In this document: positions 7,858 to 15,965 of the stretch, one piece after another
Position numbering within the stretch: position 1 is the first letter of the stretch
Layout of the letters: each line of letters begins with the position of its first letter
Origin: Labrenzia sp. DG1229
Lineage (GTDB): Bacteria > Pseudomonadota > Alphaproteobacteria > Rhizobiales > Stappiaceae
Assembly (NCBI RefSeq): GCF_000521215.1
Contig: NZ_KI928917.1
Location: forward strand, 213,221 to 265,402
Direction of reading: 5' to 3'
DNA length: 52,182 bases
The notes under the pieces: generated by a model
Told to the model about the DNA's origin: nothing
Database searches by the model: none
What the model saw: the letters and a program-made list of their open reading frames with translations, nothing else
Translations under genes and position numbers: made by a program

Positions 7858-8865
7858 TCATCCGTTGGATCGCTTGAAAAGAGCCGGCGTTGTACCCGTC
7901 CATCGCTTGAACGCTACCGAAAAGGCGGCCTGGTCGGAAAAATCGAGCAGGAAAGCGACCTGGGCAATGCTGCTTTCCCCGATCAGAAGACGCTTGGCAA
8001 TATCGCATCTTGCGGCCTCTGCGAGTGACTTGTAACTGGTCCCTTCCGCTCCGAGGCGACGCGTCAGCGTACGCCGGGTCATGAAAAGCTGCTCGGCAAC
8101 TTCGTCCCCGCTGGGCAGATGCCCCGGCAGTTGCTTGCGGACAACGGCGACGACTTTTTCCGAAAGGCTCTGACTTTCTCGTGGCATCTGCTCTAGGCGC
8201 GCATCGCCGTGAGCCTGCAGATGATCGAGCAGGGCGGAATCGAACGTGGGGATCGGATAGCTCAGACCATCTCGCGGCAATTGCAGTCCGCTCATGGACT
8301 GACCATTGACGATCTCACAACTCACGAACTCCGACAGCCGCTTGCAGTGAGCCTGGTCGTTGCAGTCCAGATGAAGCGTCAGGGGACCGAACTCCGGTCC
8401 GGCAATCTGCGTCACCCTCTTGTACATTCCAAAAACGAGAAGTTCCCGATGACGCGGGGCCTGATGACCGGACAGCACGGCGCTTTCAAGCGCAACAATC
8501 GGCCCGTTCTCGTTTTTCAAGAGTTTGAACTGCAGATGCGGGTCTTCAAGCGCATAGTATTTTTGGGCAAATCCGAAAACCTGACCAACCGTTGCACTTG
8601 CATTGGCCAGATATGCCAGAAGCGTTTTTGAACCCGGCGTCGCAAGTCCTGTCCGGGCTGCAAAGGTCTGATCCTTCAGTGCATCGCATGCCTGTGTCAC
8701 CAAGGCGGCTTCAGCCGCCAACTCCACCTTTGAATTTTGATCGGTCAGCACGGAGGGCTCGACACCGACACTTTTAAGAAAATCCGTGAATGGCTGCACG
8801 GCTCCGGGCTCTTGCGCATACACCCGGGCCACATGCTTCAGTCGGTAGGCGCTGATTTTCGGCAT
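7858..8865 (-). CDS. AraC-family transcriptional regulator
   Basis: A 335-residue protein from the ATG at 8863-8865 (MPKISAYRLKHVARVY); the frame is open upstream but that extension looks non-coding. Residues 1-200 resemble the variable sensor domain of the OruR/ArgR-like AraC subgroup. The C-terminal 100 residues carry two helix-turn-helices, seen in VAEQLFMTRRTLTRRLGAEGTSYKSL and IGESSIAQVAFLLDFSDQAAFSVAFKRWTGTTPALFK, the classical AraC signature. It is divergent from the membrane protein/HlyD pair (193-base spacer), its most likely target. The ligand cannot be told from sequence. Confidence 0.85.
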   Translation of the reverse strand: MPKISAYRLKHVARVYAQEPGAVQPFTDFLKSVGVEPSVLTDQNSKVELAAEAALVTQACDALKDQTFAARTGLATPGSKTLLAYLANASATVGQVFGFAQKYYALEDPHLQFKLLKNENGPIVALESAVLSGHQAPRHRELLVFGMYKRVTQIAGPEFGPLTLHLDCNDQAHCKRLSEFVSCEIVNGQSMSGLQLPRDGLSYPIPTFDSALLDHLQAHGDARLEQMPRESQSLSEKVVAVVRKQLPGHLPSGDEVAEQLFMTRRTLTRRLGAEGTSYKSLAEAARCDIAKRLLIGESSIAQVAFLLDFSDQAAFSVAFKRWTGTTPALFKRSNG

Positions 8866-9058
8866 TTCTCTATACCACCCCCGCTTTCCCGGCGAACATC
8901 TCTCTTCCGCTGGTCGATGCTGCCTGATTGTCCAGAAAAATGAAATACGTGGCCAGACCTCAAAAGAACGAACCACGACTTTTCACCATCTCACCGGTGT
9001 GAACAGACATTGCTGCCCTTGGGGGGTGGCTTTACCGAAAAAGCAAGGGACACATATC

Positions 9059-9439
9059 GTGAAAAAACTCGCACTGCCGACACTCATGTCAGTCGGCGCA
9101 ATGACCACGCAGGCCGCCGCAGCCGGAAGCGATCCGAGATGGTGGGTCTCACCGGGAGAAACCGACACCTACACCTGGGTCGGATTGATAATCTTCCTGC
9201 TTGCGATATTCCTGGTGGTGCACCTTTATTCCCAGTTCGATCACTATGCAGAGCACCGCGCCAAGGGCACGCCGCTACGCACCACTATCCCGACGATGCT
9301 GACGGTTGCGCTGGCATATGAAATCATGCCGGCACTCGACCATTTCAGCATTCTGCTGCCAGCTGCACTCGTCATGACCGCCATTGCCCGAGACTTCATG
9401 CTGTGGTGGCGGCCCGAAGATGCGGAGGCAGCACGATGA
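9059..9439 (+). CDS. Small inner-membrane protein paired with HlyD-type adaptor
   Basis: A 126-residue protein from a GTG start at 9059, preceded by AAGGGA at 8-base spacing. It has a signal-like N-terminus (VKKLALPTLMSVGAMTTQAAAAG) and then two or three hydrophobic helices around YTWVGLIIFLLAIFLVVHLY, TIPTMLTVALAYEIMPALDH and FSILLPAALVMTAIARDFML. The gene overlaps the next by four bases (ATGA). The pairing of a small membrane protein with an HlyD-like protein recalls E. coli yiaW-yiaV, though I cannot claim homology to YiaW. Function unknown; probably an accessory subunit of an envelope efflux or secretion complex. Confidence 0.6.
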   Translation: MKKLALPTLMSVGAMTTQAAAAGSDPRWWVSPGETDTYTWVGLIIFLLAIFLVVHLYSQFDHYAEHRAKGTPLRTTIPTMLTVALAYEIMPALDHFSILLPAALVMTAIARDFMLWWRPEDAEAAR

Positions 9440-10650
9440 TCGAGATCCTCGTAACTTCATTCCCGTTTGTCTTGCGGGTGATGTATCTTCGCTGGCGTGG
9501 TATGCCCGTCACCCTTTACAACGTCCACCGGGCCCTGTTCCTGTGGTTCGTTCTGGCCCTGATCGTCTTCTTTGCCGTCTTTTACTACTACCCCAAGTCC
9601 TATACCGGCCTTGTGCCCTACCGCACTGTTCCGGTTGTTGCCGAAACCGGCGGCACCGTAACGGAGATCTTTGTCAAAGGTGGCGACCACGTGAAAGCGG
9701 GCGATCCGCTTTTTGCGATCGAAAATACGTCTGAACTCGCCAAGGTTGAATACAGCCAGCGCAAGGTGGACGAGGTTGACGCTGCCATCGGTGCGGCGCA
9801 TCTGGAGGTCGAGACCGCCGCGGCGTCGCTTGCGGCTGCACAAGCTGCCTTGAAGCAGGCGGAACTAACACTCGCAGATCATCTCGAACTTCAGGCCCGG
9901 GGCTCGGCGGCCTACCAGCACAGCCAGATGGAGCGTGCGAAGTCACAAAGCGACAGCCGCAAGGCAGAAGTTGATGCGGCGGCAAGCAGGTTGGCAACTG
10001 CCGAAATCCAGGAAACTGCAATCCTTCCGGCGCAGCTTGAAAGCGCCAGGGCTTCACTGAAACAGGCGCAGGTGGAGCTGGACAAGACCCGTGTGCATAG
10101 CTTTGTCGATGGAACTGTTGAACAGCTGGCGTTGAATGTGGGTGCCCGTGCCGCCCAGGCGGCAATGAGCCCGGCGATGATGATCGTCCCGGATCGCAGC
10201 CGCAGGGAAAAGGCAAGAATCGTCGCCGAGTTTTCCCAGGTGTCACGCGCCGAACTCTATGAAGGCATGGCCGCCGAAATAGCGTGCGAAAGCAACTTCA
10301 ACATAGCGATGAAAAACACCGTCCTGCCGGCGCGTATCACACGGATACAGGAGCCGATCTCATCCGGTCAGATGGCCCCCACCGGCCGGCTGATGGAACC
10401 CTCGGAACGCGCAAAACGTGGTCAGGTCGTGGCGCATCTGGATCTCGTGCACCCTGAGCACCAGGACCTCCTCGTCCCGGGAAGCGGGTGCATCGTCCAG
10501 ACCTATACCACTCACCTCAAGGGCCCTCTTGAGGGCAGCATGACGGCGCACGTGATCGAAGCACTCGGCATCATCAAGGCTGTCGGCCTGCGCATAAAGG
10601 CCTGGCTCGGTCTCGCATCCGGCATCGGCCTTGCGGGCTCAAGCCACTAG
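9436..10650 (+). CDS. HlyD-family membrane fusion protein
   Basis: A 404-residue periplasmic adaptor starting at the ATG that overlaps the upstream stop. One N-terminal membrane helix (LFLWFVLALIVFFAVFYYY) is followed by a biotinyl-lipoyl-like half (TVPVVAETGGTVTEIFVKGGDHVKAGDPLFAIE), a long Ala-rich coiled-coil hairpin of about 120 residues, the second lipoyl half (LDKTRVHSFVDGTVEQLALNVGARA), and beta-barrel domains. The C-terminus has another hydrophobic amphipathic stretch (IIKAVGLRIKAWLGLASGIGLAG), unusual for HlyD proteins. No ABC or RND pump gene is adjacent, so the partner must be the small upstream protein or something encoded elsewhere. A strong terminator follows. Confidence 0.82.
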   Translation: MIEILVTSFPFVLRVMYLRWRGMPVTLYNVHRALFLWFVLALIVFFAVFYYYPKSYTGLVPYRTVPVVAETGGTVTEIFVKGGDHVKAGDPLFAIENTSELAKVEYSQRKVDEVDAAIGAAHLEVETAAASLAAAQAALKQAELTLADHLELQARGSAAYQHSQMERAKSQSDSRKAEVDAAASRLATAEIQETAILPAQLESARASLKQAQVELDKTRVHSFVDGTVEQLALNVGARAAQAAMSPAMMIVPDRSRREKARIVAEFSQVSRAELYEGMAAEIACESNFNIAMKNTVLPARITRIQEPISSGQMAPTGRLMEPSERAKRGQVVAHLDLVHPEHQDLLVPGSGCIVQTYTTHLKGPLEGSMTAHVIEALGIIKAVGLRIKAWLGLASGIGLAGSSH

Positions 10651-10682
10651 ATCAGACCATATCTGGTTGGGTCTCAAATTCG

Positions 10683-10712
10683 ACTCCCGGTGCAACTGCC
10701 GGGAGTTTTTTT
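10683..10712 (+). terminator. Rho-independent terminator after the HlyD gene
   Basis: Perfect 8-bp GC-rich stem (ACTCCCGG / CCGGGAGT, 10683-10690 and 10699-10706) with an 8-base loop, followed directly by seven T residues. It lies 32 bases past the HlyD stop codon. Confidence 0.88.
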
Positions 10713-10974
10713 GTGCTCTTGCCTCTGCTGGCGCCGGGCTGCAAACAGTTGGGTGATTAACCATAACTCTTTGACAGAAATGAATATTTTGAAAAATCAA
10801 CTGAACTCTACAGTGTGATTGGATCACGCCGAAACTTGCTGTGAACATTTTGGCCAGAACAAAAAAACACATGGCCAGACGCCTAAAGAAGCAGCCCTGA
10901 AGTTCAACCATATTCCGCTTGTCAACAATCAAACTGCCCTTTTGGGGGGCGGTGAACATCTAAGGAGCAGTCCC
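10713..10974. other. Leader/promoter region upstream of the first microprotein gene
   Basis: Together with the terminator this is a 324-base gene-free stretch. It becomes AT-rich at about 10757-10830, where a promoter is likely, and ends with AAGGAG (10962-10967) placed 7 bases before the ATG of the next gene. A reading frame starting at 10819 runs into the microprotein gene but has non-coding-like composition. I see no riboswitch or small RNA I can name. Confidence 0.4.
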
Positions 10975-11199
10975 ATGAAAGTTAAAGCACTCACCCTCGC
11001 AGCAATCGCCTTTTCGATCGGCTATGTCAGCGAAGTCAACATTTCCTCCATCCCGTCAGGCGCACCCGTTTCGTTTCAAATGAGCGAAGCCAACGCACAA
11101 ACTGCATCCCAGAATGCAGCACGCCGCACGTCCCGCCGGACGTCACGCCGCGTGAACCGCCGCCATGAAGCAGCAGAAAACGCAAACGAAAACAACTGA
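10975..11199 (+). CDS. Small exported Arg-rich protein, paralogue 1
   Basis: A 74-residue protein starting at the ATG after AAGGAG. The N-terminus (KALTLAAIAFSIGYV) is a hydrophobic leader. A motif EANAQTASQNAARRT is shared with the next gene, and ANA|Q looks like a signal-peptidase cleavage site. That would leave a mature peptide of about 33 residues, beginning with basic RRTSRRTSRRVNRR and ending in an acidic/Asn tail (EAAENANENN). It lacks the Cys/Tyr-rich tail of its neighbour, so it is either a shortened paralogue or a separate basic peptide. I do not recognise a characterised family. Confidence 0.65.
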   Translation: MKVKALTLAAIAFSIGYVSEVNISSIPSGAPVSFQMSEANAQTASQNAARRTSRRTSRRVNRRHEAAENANENN

Positions 11200-11294
11200 A
11201 TTCTGACGCCCGTTGCTGGCATCAGACAACTATCTATCAGCCGCGCGTCCAAAACAGATCAGCATCGCGGCACCCAAATCAAAGGAATAGTGAA

Positions 11295-11594
11295 ATGAAC
11301 ACAAAAGCACTCACACTCGCAGCAGCAGCATTTTCAATCGGATATGTCGGAAACGTCGATCTGCCCTCTCCCCAGTCAACCGGATCCCTTTCATTCAAGG
11401 TAGCCGACGCAAACGCCCAGACCGCTTCGCAGAATACCGCCCGTCGCACAGCACGCAGAACGTCTCGCAGGGTCAACCGGCGTCAGTCGATTTCAGGCTG
11501 CACACCTTACAACGCCTACTACAATTGCGGCGGCGTCTACTACCAGGCCGTGACGCAGGATGGAACCACTGTTTACGTCGTCGTCAAACCCTAG
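11295..11594 (+). CDS. Small exported Arg-rich protein, paralogue 2 with Cys/Tyr-rich tail
   Basis: A 99-residue paralogue of the protein encoded 95 bases upstream. Both have KALTLAAxAFSIGYV near the N-terminus, then ANAQTASQN, then ARRTxRRTSRRVNRR. An AAAGGAA ribosome site precedes the ATG. After the basic region this copy carries a compact C-terminal module with two cysteines (SGCTPYNAYYNCGGVYYQAV) and a beta-rich end (GTTVYVVVKP), probably a small disulfide-bonded surface domain. The order leader, basic linker, Cys/Tyr module suggests an envelope-associated or nucleic-acid/polyanion-binding secreted protein. Function unknown. Confidence 0.7.
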   Translation: MNTKALTLAAAAFSIGYVGNVDLPSPQSTGSLSFKVADANAQTASQNTARRTARRTSRRVNRRQSISGCTPYNAYYNCGGVYYQAVTQDGTTVYVVVKP

Positions 11595-11622
11595 TCAGCG
11601 GTGACAAATCATATCGACTGAT

Positions 11623-11652
11623 CTGCCGGAACCGGGGAACCGTTTCCGGCAG
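11623..11652. terminator. Hairpin between convergent genes, possible bidirectional terminator
   Basis: A 9-bp stem CTGCCGGAA / TTCCGGCAG encloses an inner CGG-GGAA-CCG mini-hairpin, 29 bases after the microprotein stop. The following T-run is weak (GTCGTTTGG), so efficiency as an intrinsic terminator is uncertain. Confidence 0.5.
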
Positions 11653-11744
11653 CAGTCGTTTGGGAGATAGCTTGCATAATATCCCCGACTTGCGAATTTT
11701 CCAATTGAAGCCAGTAAGCAATGCGAGCCTTCGCGATCACCGGT

Positions 11745-12611
11745 TCAATCCGCCAGACCATCGCTTCGGGCACATTTTTCCGCATCGATATGGGCCTGGG
11801 TCACCCGGTTATGCACTTTTCTGGTACGTTCGACGCGGCCAATGAATCCCGGCTCCCGGGCATAGCCGAAAATCACCGTGTGGCGTTCGCCTTTGCCTTT
11901 GACAACACGGTGCAGCGAGAACCTGCCCTTGAAGATCTGAAGATCTCCCAATTCAAGCGACAAGTGCCGGACACGATCGCTCTTGCCGTCCAGCACGTTT
12001 TCCACTTCTTCATAACACTCATCTCCGGGCCGGCGTAGACCCGGTACATATTCGAAAGTGCCACCCTGGTCCGGCTTGCGCGTCAACAGGCTGACGATAA
12101 ACTCGTTGGTGTCGTAGTGCCATGCCAGCTGCTGGCCCTCTTTCATGACATTCACCACGACACCGGCAAGCGGATCGTCGAAAGTGAAAAGTTGCTCCTC
12201 TTCAAGGCTGTCTGCGATGAACCGCTGGAAGTGGGCGCTTCGGTACAGCGACAGGCCGGGCCCGTTTTCGGGAAACCGGTCCATGGCAACAAAGCCGTTG
12301 GTATTTTCCGAATATCGACGACGCGGATGGCTTGGGGGCAGCGACGGATCATCTTGCGTGAAATAGGGGTTGATGGAGGAGCTGGAAAAATGCGCCCCCG
12401 GAGCAATACCGGTCACCTCGGCATCGAACATTTTCCGGCAGTCCCGACGAATGAAACCATCGATCCGGGCACACCCTTGATTGCGTAGGGCAGCTCGCAC
12501 TTCTGAAAGCCGTCGACCATAGGTGCTACTGTCGGGTTGATGGATTGGCCAGCGCACCAGGTCGACACAGGCAAGCGCTGCGGTTGAAGGCGTATCCTGA
12601 TCAGGCTTCAT
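11745..12611 (-). CDS. 2-oxoglutarate/Fe(II)-dependent oxygenase-like protein
   Basis: A 288-residue protein. The ATG at 12609-12611 is preceded by GAGGG at suitable spacing; a TTG further upstream has no ribosome site. The facial triad of the cupin-type dioxygenases is visible as His-x-Asp in WHYDTNEFIVSLL and a distal His in FSLHRVVKGKGERHTVIFGYA, where the Arg of ERHT is placed to bind 2-oxoglutarate. The retained Asp argues for hydroxylation rather than halogenation. The N-terminal region has GCARIDGFIRRD, common in oxygenases acting on free amino acids or small molecules, but the substrate is not predictable. A LysR gene is divergent from a 97-base spacer and probably controls it. Confidence 0.65.
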   Translation of the reverse strand: MKPDQDTPSTAALACVDLVRWPIHQPDSSTYGRRLSEVRAALRNQGCARIDGFIRRDCRKMFDAEVTGIAPGAHFSSSSINPYFTQDDPSLPPSHPRRRYSENTNGFVAMDRFPENGPGLSLYRSAHFQRFIADSLEEEQLFTFDDPLAGVVVNVMKEGQQLAWHYDTNEFIVSLLTRKPDQGGTFEYVPGLRRPGDECYEEVENVLDGKSDRVRHLSLELGDLQIFKGRFSLHRVVKGKGERHTVIFGYAREPGFIGRVERTRKVHNRVTQAHIDAEKCARSDGLAD

Positions 12612-12708
12612 GTCATTGTCCCTCGACAAGAATTAGTCAACAACATGAATGACATTTCCAATTCCGCCGGTAAAATGGGTTCTGCATTCAAAAACATAAG
12701 CCAAACTA

Positions 12709-13626
12709 ATGTATTTATTGGATATCACTCATTGGTCGCTCCTCTTCGCGCTAAAGGGCCAGGAGACATTGTCAGCCGCTGCAATCGGTCTCGGAGTTAC
12801 GCAGTCGGCAGCGACCCAACGGCTGCAGGAAGCCGAAAGACGTTTGGGAGTTTCGCTCACACACAAAGTTGGCCGGACACTTGTTCTCACCGAAGCCGGG
12901 CGGATACTCGCGCAGGCAGCGGCCCAGACTCGGCCCATCCTGCTGCAGGCCGAAAACGAAGCGATCTGGCAGGGAAAGCGGAATTCAAAAAGGCTGCGTG
13001 TGGCAATGAGCCAATTTGACCCGCCGGCGCTGGCTATGAACCTGATCGACCTGTGCCGGCATGAGTTGCCGGATTTGTCGGCCGAAATCACACGCGTTTC
13101 AGCCGAGGGAATCGTCGCTGCCATCAGGGACAAGGCAACCGACCTCGCATTGGTCCCGGGTAAACCGCGACTTCCCGGCCTGGCCTCCAGACCGGTTTTC
13201 TCCGACAAGCTTGTCGCTATCTTTTCAAAAACTGAATTTTCGGGAGAGGCCGTGCCTGTGCGGCCTGAAAATTTTGCCGGAAAACCTTTTCTGACATACG
13301 ACCTCAGGCCGGAGCCAGGCTGGGAATATGACAGCTTCTTCCAGCGTGGAAGATCCTTTCCCGCAGAAGCCGTAAAGATAGAATCCACGGAGCTCATCTG
13401 CAGACTAGTTTCGCAAGGATCCGGTGCATCCATACTTCCGGGCCTTTGCATCGGCCTGTCCGACTATGCGGACCGCGTTGTCACCGCCGAACTCGACTGT
13501 GAACCGATCCGGTTCGACTGGCATTTGATCCATACAGACGCGGTGCCGGAGCACCTGCTGAACCGGATCGCTGAATATGCAACGCAAGTCCTGCCGCGAT
13601 TTGAAGGCCGTTTTTTGAAAGAGTAA
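12709..13626 (+). CDS. LysR-family transcriptional regulator
   Basis: A 305-residue LysR-type regulator. The N-terminal winged helix is seen in HWSLLFALKGQETLSAAAIGLGVTQSAATQRLQEAERRLGVSL followed by RTLVLTEAGR. The effector-binding domain runs from about residue 90 (KRLRVAMSQFDPPALAMNLI) to the end, with two-lobed periplasmic-binding-like organisation. It is divergent from the 2OG oxygenase gene, the classical arrangement in which the LysR protein activates the divergent gene in response to its substrate. No link to other neighbours is evident. The galE gene lies 186 bases downstream beyond an AT-rich spacer. Confidence 0.87.
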   Translation: MYLLDITHWSLLFALKGQETLSAAAIGLGVTQSAATQRLQEAERRLGVSLTHKVGRTLVLTEAGRILAQAAAQTRPILLQAENEAIWQGKRNSKRLRVAMSQFDPPALAMNLIDLCRHELPDLSAEITRVSAEGIVAAIRDKATDLALVPGKPRLPGLASRPVFSDKLVAIFSKTEFSGEAVPVRPENFAGKPFLTYDLRPEPGWEYDSFFQRGRSFPAEAVKIESTELICRLVSQGSGASILPGLCIGLSDYADRVVTAELDCEPIRFDWHLIHTDAVPEHLLNRIAEYATQVLPRFEGRFLKE

Positions 13627-13812
13627 TTCCATTTACAAACAGGCCAGGGCCGTGCACGGTTTAGATCAATTTTGTAGAATTCAACATTTAAATTAAGTAT
13701 AAAACGAAAATAACTAAATATTTAAACGTCACATTTTAGACAAAGCACTGAAATTAAAAGATGTCATCAGTTTCACAGGATGCAACTGATTCACTTGCAA
13801 TACGGGGGTCTT

Positions 13813-14844
13813 ATGACAGTTCTCATTACCGGCGGTGCCGGTTACATCGGATCGCATTGCTGCGTTGCCTTTCAGCAGGCCGGTTACGACATTGTTGTGC
13901 TTGACAATTTGTCCAACGCAAGCAGCACCAGCCTTGAGCGTATCGCTGCGATCACCGGTCAGAAAATTGCGCATGAAATCGCCGATATCAGGGACCAGGC
14001 TAGACTTGAGCAAATACTTAGGGACTATAACTGCACCGCAGTCGTCCATTTTGCAGGTTTGAAGGCTGTTGGTGAATCGACCAAGCTCCCTCTCGTCTAT
14101 TATGAGAACAACGTCGTCGGCACGCACAGGCTGCTGTCTGCCATGGCCAATTGCGGCGTCAGGCAGATGATCTTTTCGTCTTCGGCGACAGTCTATGGTG
14201 AACCACAGTTTCTTCCCCTCACTGAGGATCACCCCACGAGTGCGGTCAACCCTTACGGCCGGACCAAGCTTGTGATCGAAGACATGCTTCGCGACGTCGC
14301 CGACAGTGATCCTGCCTGGCGTTTCGGGATCCTGCGGTACTTCAATCCGGTCGGCGCGCATCACAGCGGCCAGATCGGCGAGAACCCCCTTGGCATACCG
14401 AACAACCTGATGCCGTTCATTACCCAGGTTGCCGACGGGCGTCGGGAGAAACTGTCGGTTTTCGGCAACGACTACGATACCCGTGACGGAACGGGCGTGC
14501 GTGACTACATCCATGTAACCGATCTGGTCGAAGGACATCTGCGAGCTCATGAGGTTCTCGCATCAGGATCTGCTCCCTCCAATTGCTTTGCAGTCAATCT
14601 CGGCACCGGCAACGGTTACAGCGTTCTGGAAATGGTGAAAGCATTCGAGCGCGCATCGAACAAGGAAATCCGTTTTTCCTTCGCCCCCCGGCGCGACGGC
14701 GATGTCGCGGAATGTTATGCAAACACGGACCAGGCCGAAAGACTGCTCGACTGGAAGGCTGAACACGACCTCGATGCCATGTGCCGCGACACATGGAACT
14801 GGATCTGCAAGAACCCCCGAGGCTATGAAAAGACGACTTCATGA
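13813..14844 (+). CDS. galE: UDP-glucose 4-epimerase
   Basis: A 343-residue short-chain dehydrogenase/reductase that interconverts UDP-glucose and UDP-galactose in the cytoplasm. The start is the ATG at 13813 after GGGGGT. The NAD-binding TGGAGYIGSH lies at residues 7-16. DIVVLDNLSNAS, VVHFAGLKAVGES, the SSSATVYGEPQFLPLTED segment and the catalytic Tyr/Lys in NPYGRTKLVIEDML follow, then YFNPVGAH, RDYIHVTDL and a C-terminal sugar-binding domain. The 186-base AT-rich spacer upstream probably holds its own promoter. UDP-galactose is the donor expected for a galactose-containing exopolysaccharide, so this gene likely serves the polysaccharide locus that begins about 2.4 kb downstream. Confidence 0.93.
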   Translation: MTVLITGGAGYIGSHCCVAFQQAGYDIVVLDNLSNASSTSLERIAAITGQKIAHEIADIRDQARLEQILRDYNCTAVVHFAGLKAVGESTKLPLVYYENNVVGTHRLLSAMANCGVRQMIFSSSATVYGEPQFLPLTEDHPTSAVNPYGRTKLVIEDMLRDVADSDPAWRFGILRYFNPVGAHHSGQIGENPLGIPNNLMPFITQVADGRREKLSVFGNDYDTRDGTGVRDYIHVTDLVEGHLRAHEVLASGSAPSNCFAVNLGTGNGYSVLEMVKAFERASNKEIRFSFAPRRDGDVAECYANTDQAERLLDWKAEHDLDAMCRDTWNWICKNPRGYEKTTS

Positions 14845-14996
14845 TCGAAGGTTTTGTTTGATCTGATTGGCCGGTGAGCCGGAAAGCACATGTCTTCGCG
14901 GCAGCATGATCGTGACTTGAAAGGCGATCAGTTCAACAGGCACCTGGCGTAGATCGTATCTGCAGCAGATGCTCATCTGCTTGCCTCGCCTCAACG

Positions 14997-15869
14997 TCAC
15001 ACCGGGAGTGTGACGCCCAACAGGCTGGCCAGAGCGGTCTCCCGCTTCGCAAGTGTGCCATCGGTCGCTGTGGCCAAAACCAGCTTGCGCCGCAAATGCT
15101 TTGGCGAAGGAACAGTTTGCACGGATCCGGATCGGTATCGTTGGACATCCGGCTCGGGAAGCAATGTAAAGCCGAGACCCGCAGTAACGCATTCCATGAT
15201 CGCCTCGAGATTATCCAGCATGACAGTATTGGCACTTCTTGGGCGATCGTGGGTCGCCATCTCCGCAGCAATAAGCTTACCAATTCCCGTATCAGGCATG
15301 AAATGGAAGAAGGAATGGTCCATCAGAAGGCCCTCCAGCCCATTGGCGAGAAGATCCTCGTGGGCCGCAAAGACGAGCGGTTCCTCGCGAATGATGCGTC
15401 CGGAGAGCGCGTCAGGCAAACCGTCGGCGTCTGTCACAACGGCGGCATCAATCTGACCGTTTACGACCTTTGTCTGCAGAGTTTTGGAAAGGCCTGTCTC
15501 GAATTCGAAAGCCGCATGTGGCGCTTTGCTCTGGGCATTCTTGAGAAACTTCGGAAGCAGTCGCACGGCTGCCGTCGTGACAAAGCCGACTCTGAACCGT
15601 CCGACCAGCGTGTTGGTTGGACGGCAGATCTCAAGCAGACTTTCCTCGCAGTGCAGCAGCGGGATAGCCTCGTTCACGATGGATCGTCCTATCGGCGTCA
15701 ATCTCGGCGGCCGGACCGACCGGTCGAACAGGTCAACACCGAGCTCGGTTTCAAGCGCCTTTATCTGCATTGAAAGTGCTGAAAGCGTCATGTTGAGTTG
15801 CTCCGCCGTTCTGGCAAAGGAGCCAATCTTGGCGATTCTCACCAGACTTCTGAGAGATCGTGTCTGCAC
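14997..15869 (-). CDS. LysR-family transcriptional regulator
   Basis: A 290-residue LysR-type regulator. The DNA-binding domain is seen in LRSLVRIAKIGSFARTAEQLNMTLSALSMQIKALETELGVDLFDRS followed by RLTPIGRSIV; the sensor domain begins near GRFRVGFVTTAAVRLLP. The gene is divergent from the acyl-CoA dehydrogenase-like gene across a 96-base spacer, so that enzyme is the most probable target, with the inducer likely a related carboxylate or CoA thioester. It converges with galE. Confidence 0.87.
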   Translation of the reverse strand: MQTRSLRSLVRIAKIGSFARTAEQLNMTLSALSMQIKALETELGVDLFDRSVRPPRLTPIGRSIVNEAIPLLHCEESLLEICRPTNTLVGRFRVGFVTTAAVRLLPKFLKNAQSKAPHAAFEFETGLSKTLQTKVVNGQIDAAVVTDADGLPDALSGRIIREEPLVFAAHEDLLANGLEGLLMDHSFFHFMPDTGIGKLIAAEMATHDRPRSANTVMLDNLEAIMECVTAGLGFTLLPEPDVQRYRSGSVQTVPSPKHLRRKLVLATATDGTLAKRETALASLLGVTLPV

Positions 15870-15965
15870 AACTTAAATCTTCCTGCATTTGATATACATT
15901 TTTATTCGATTGTTCTGAACTTTAGCAAGTGTATTCTCACGGAAACGTTATTGAAGGCTACTGTC

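Noticed and set aside
10655..10706. Possible tRNA-like T arm (TTCGACTCC) after the HlyD gene
   Set aside because: No acceptor, D or anticodon stems can be built; the sequence is fully explained by the intrinsic terminator.
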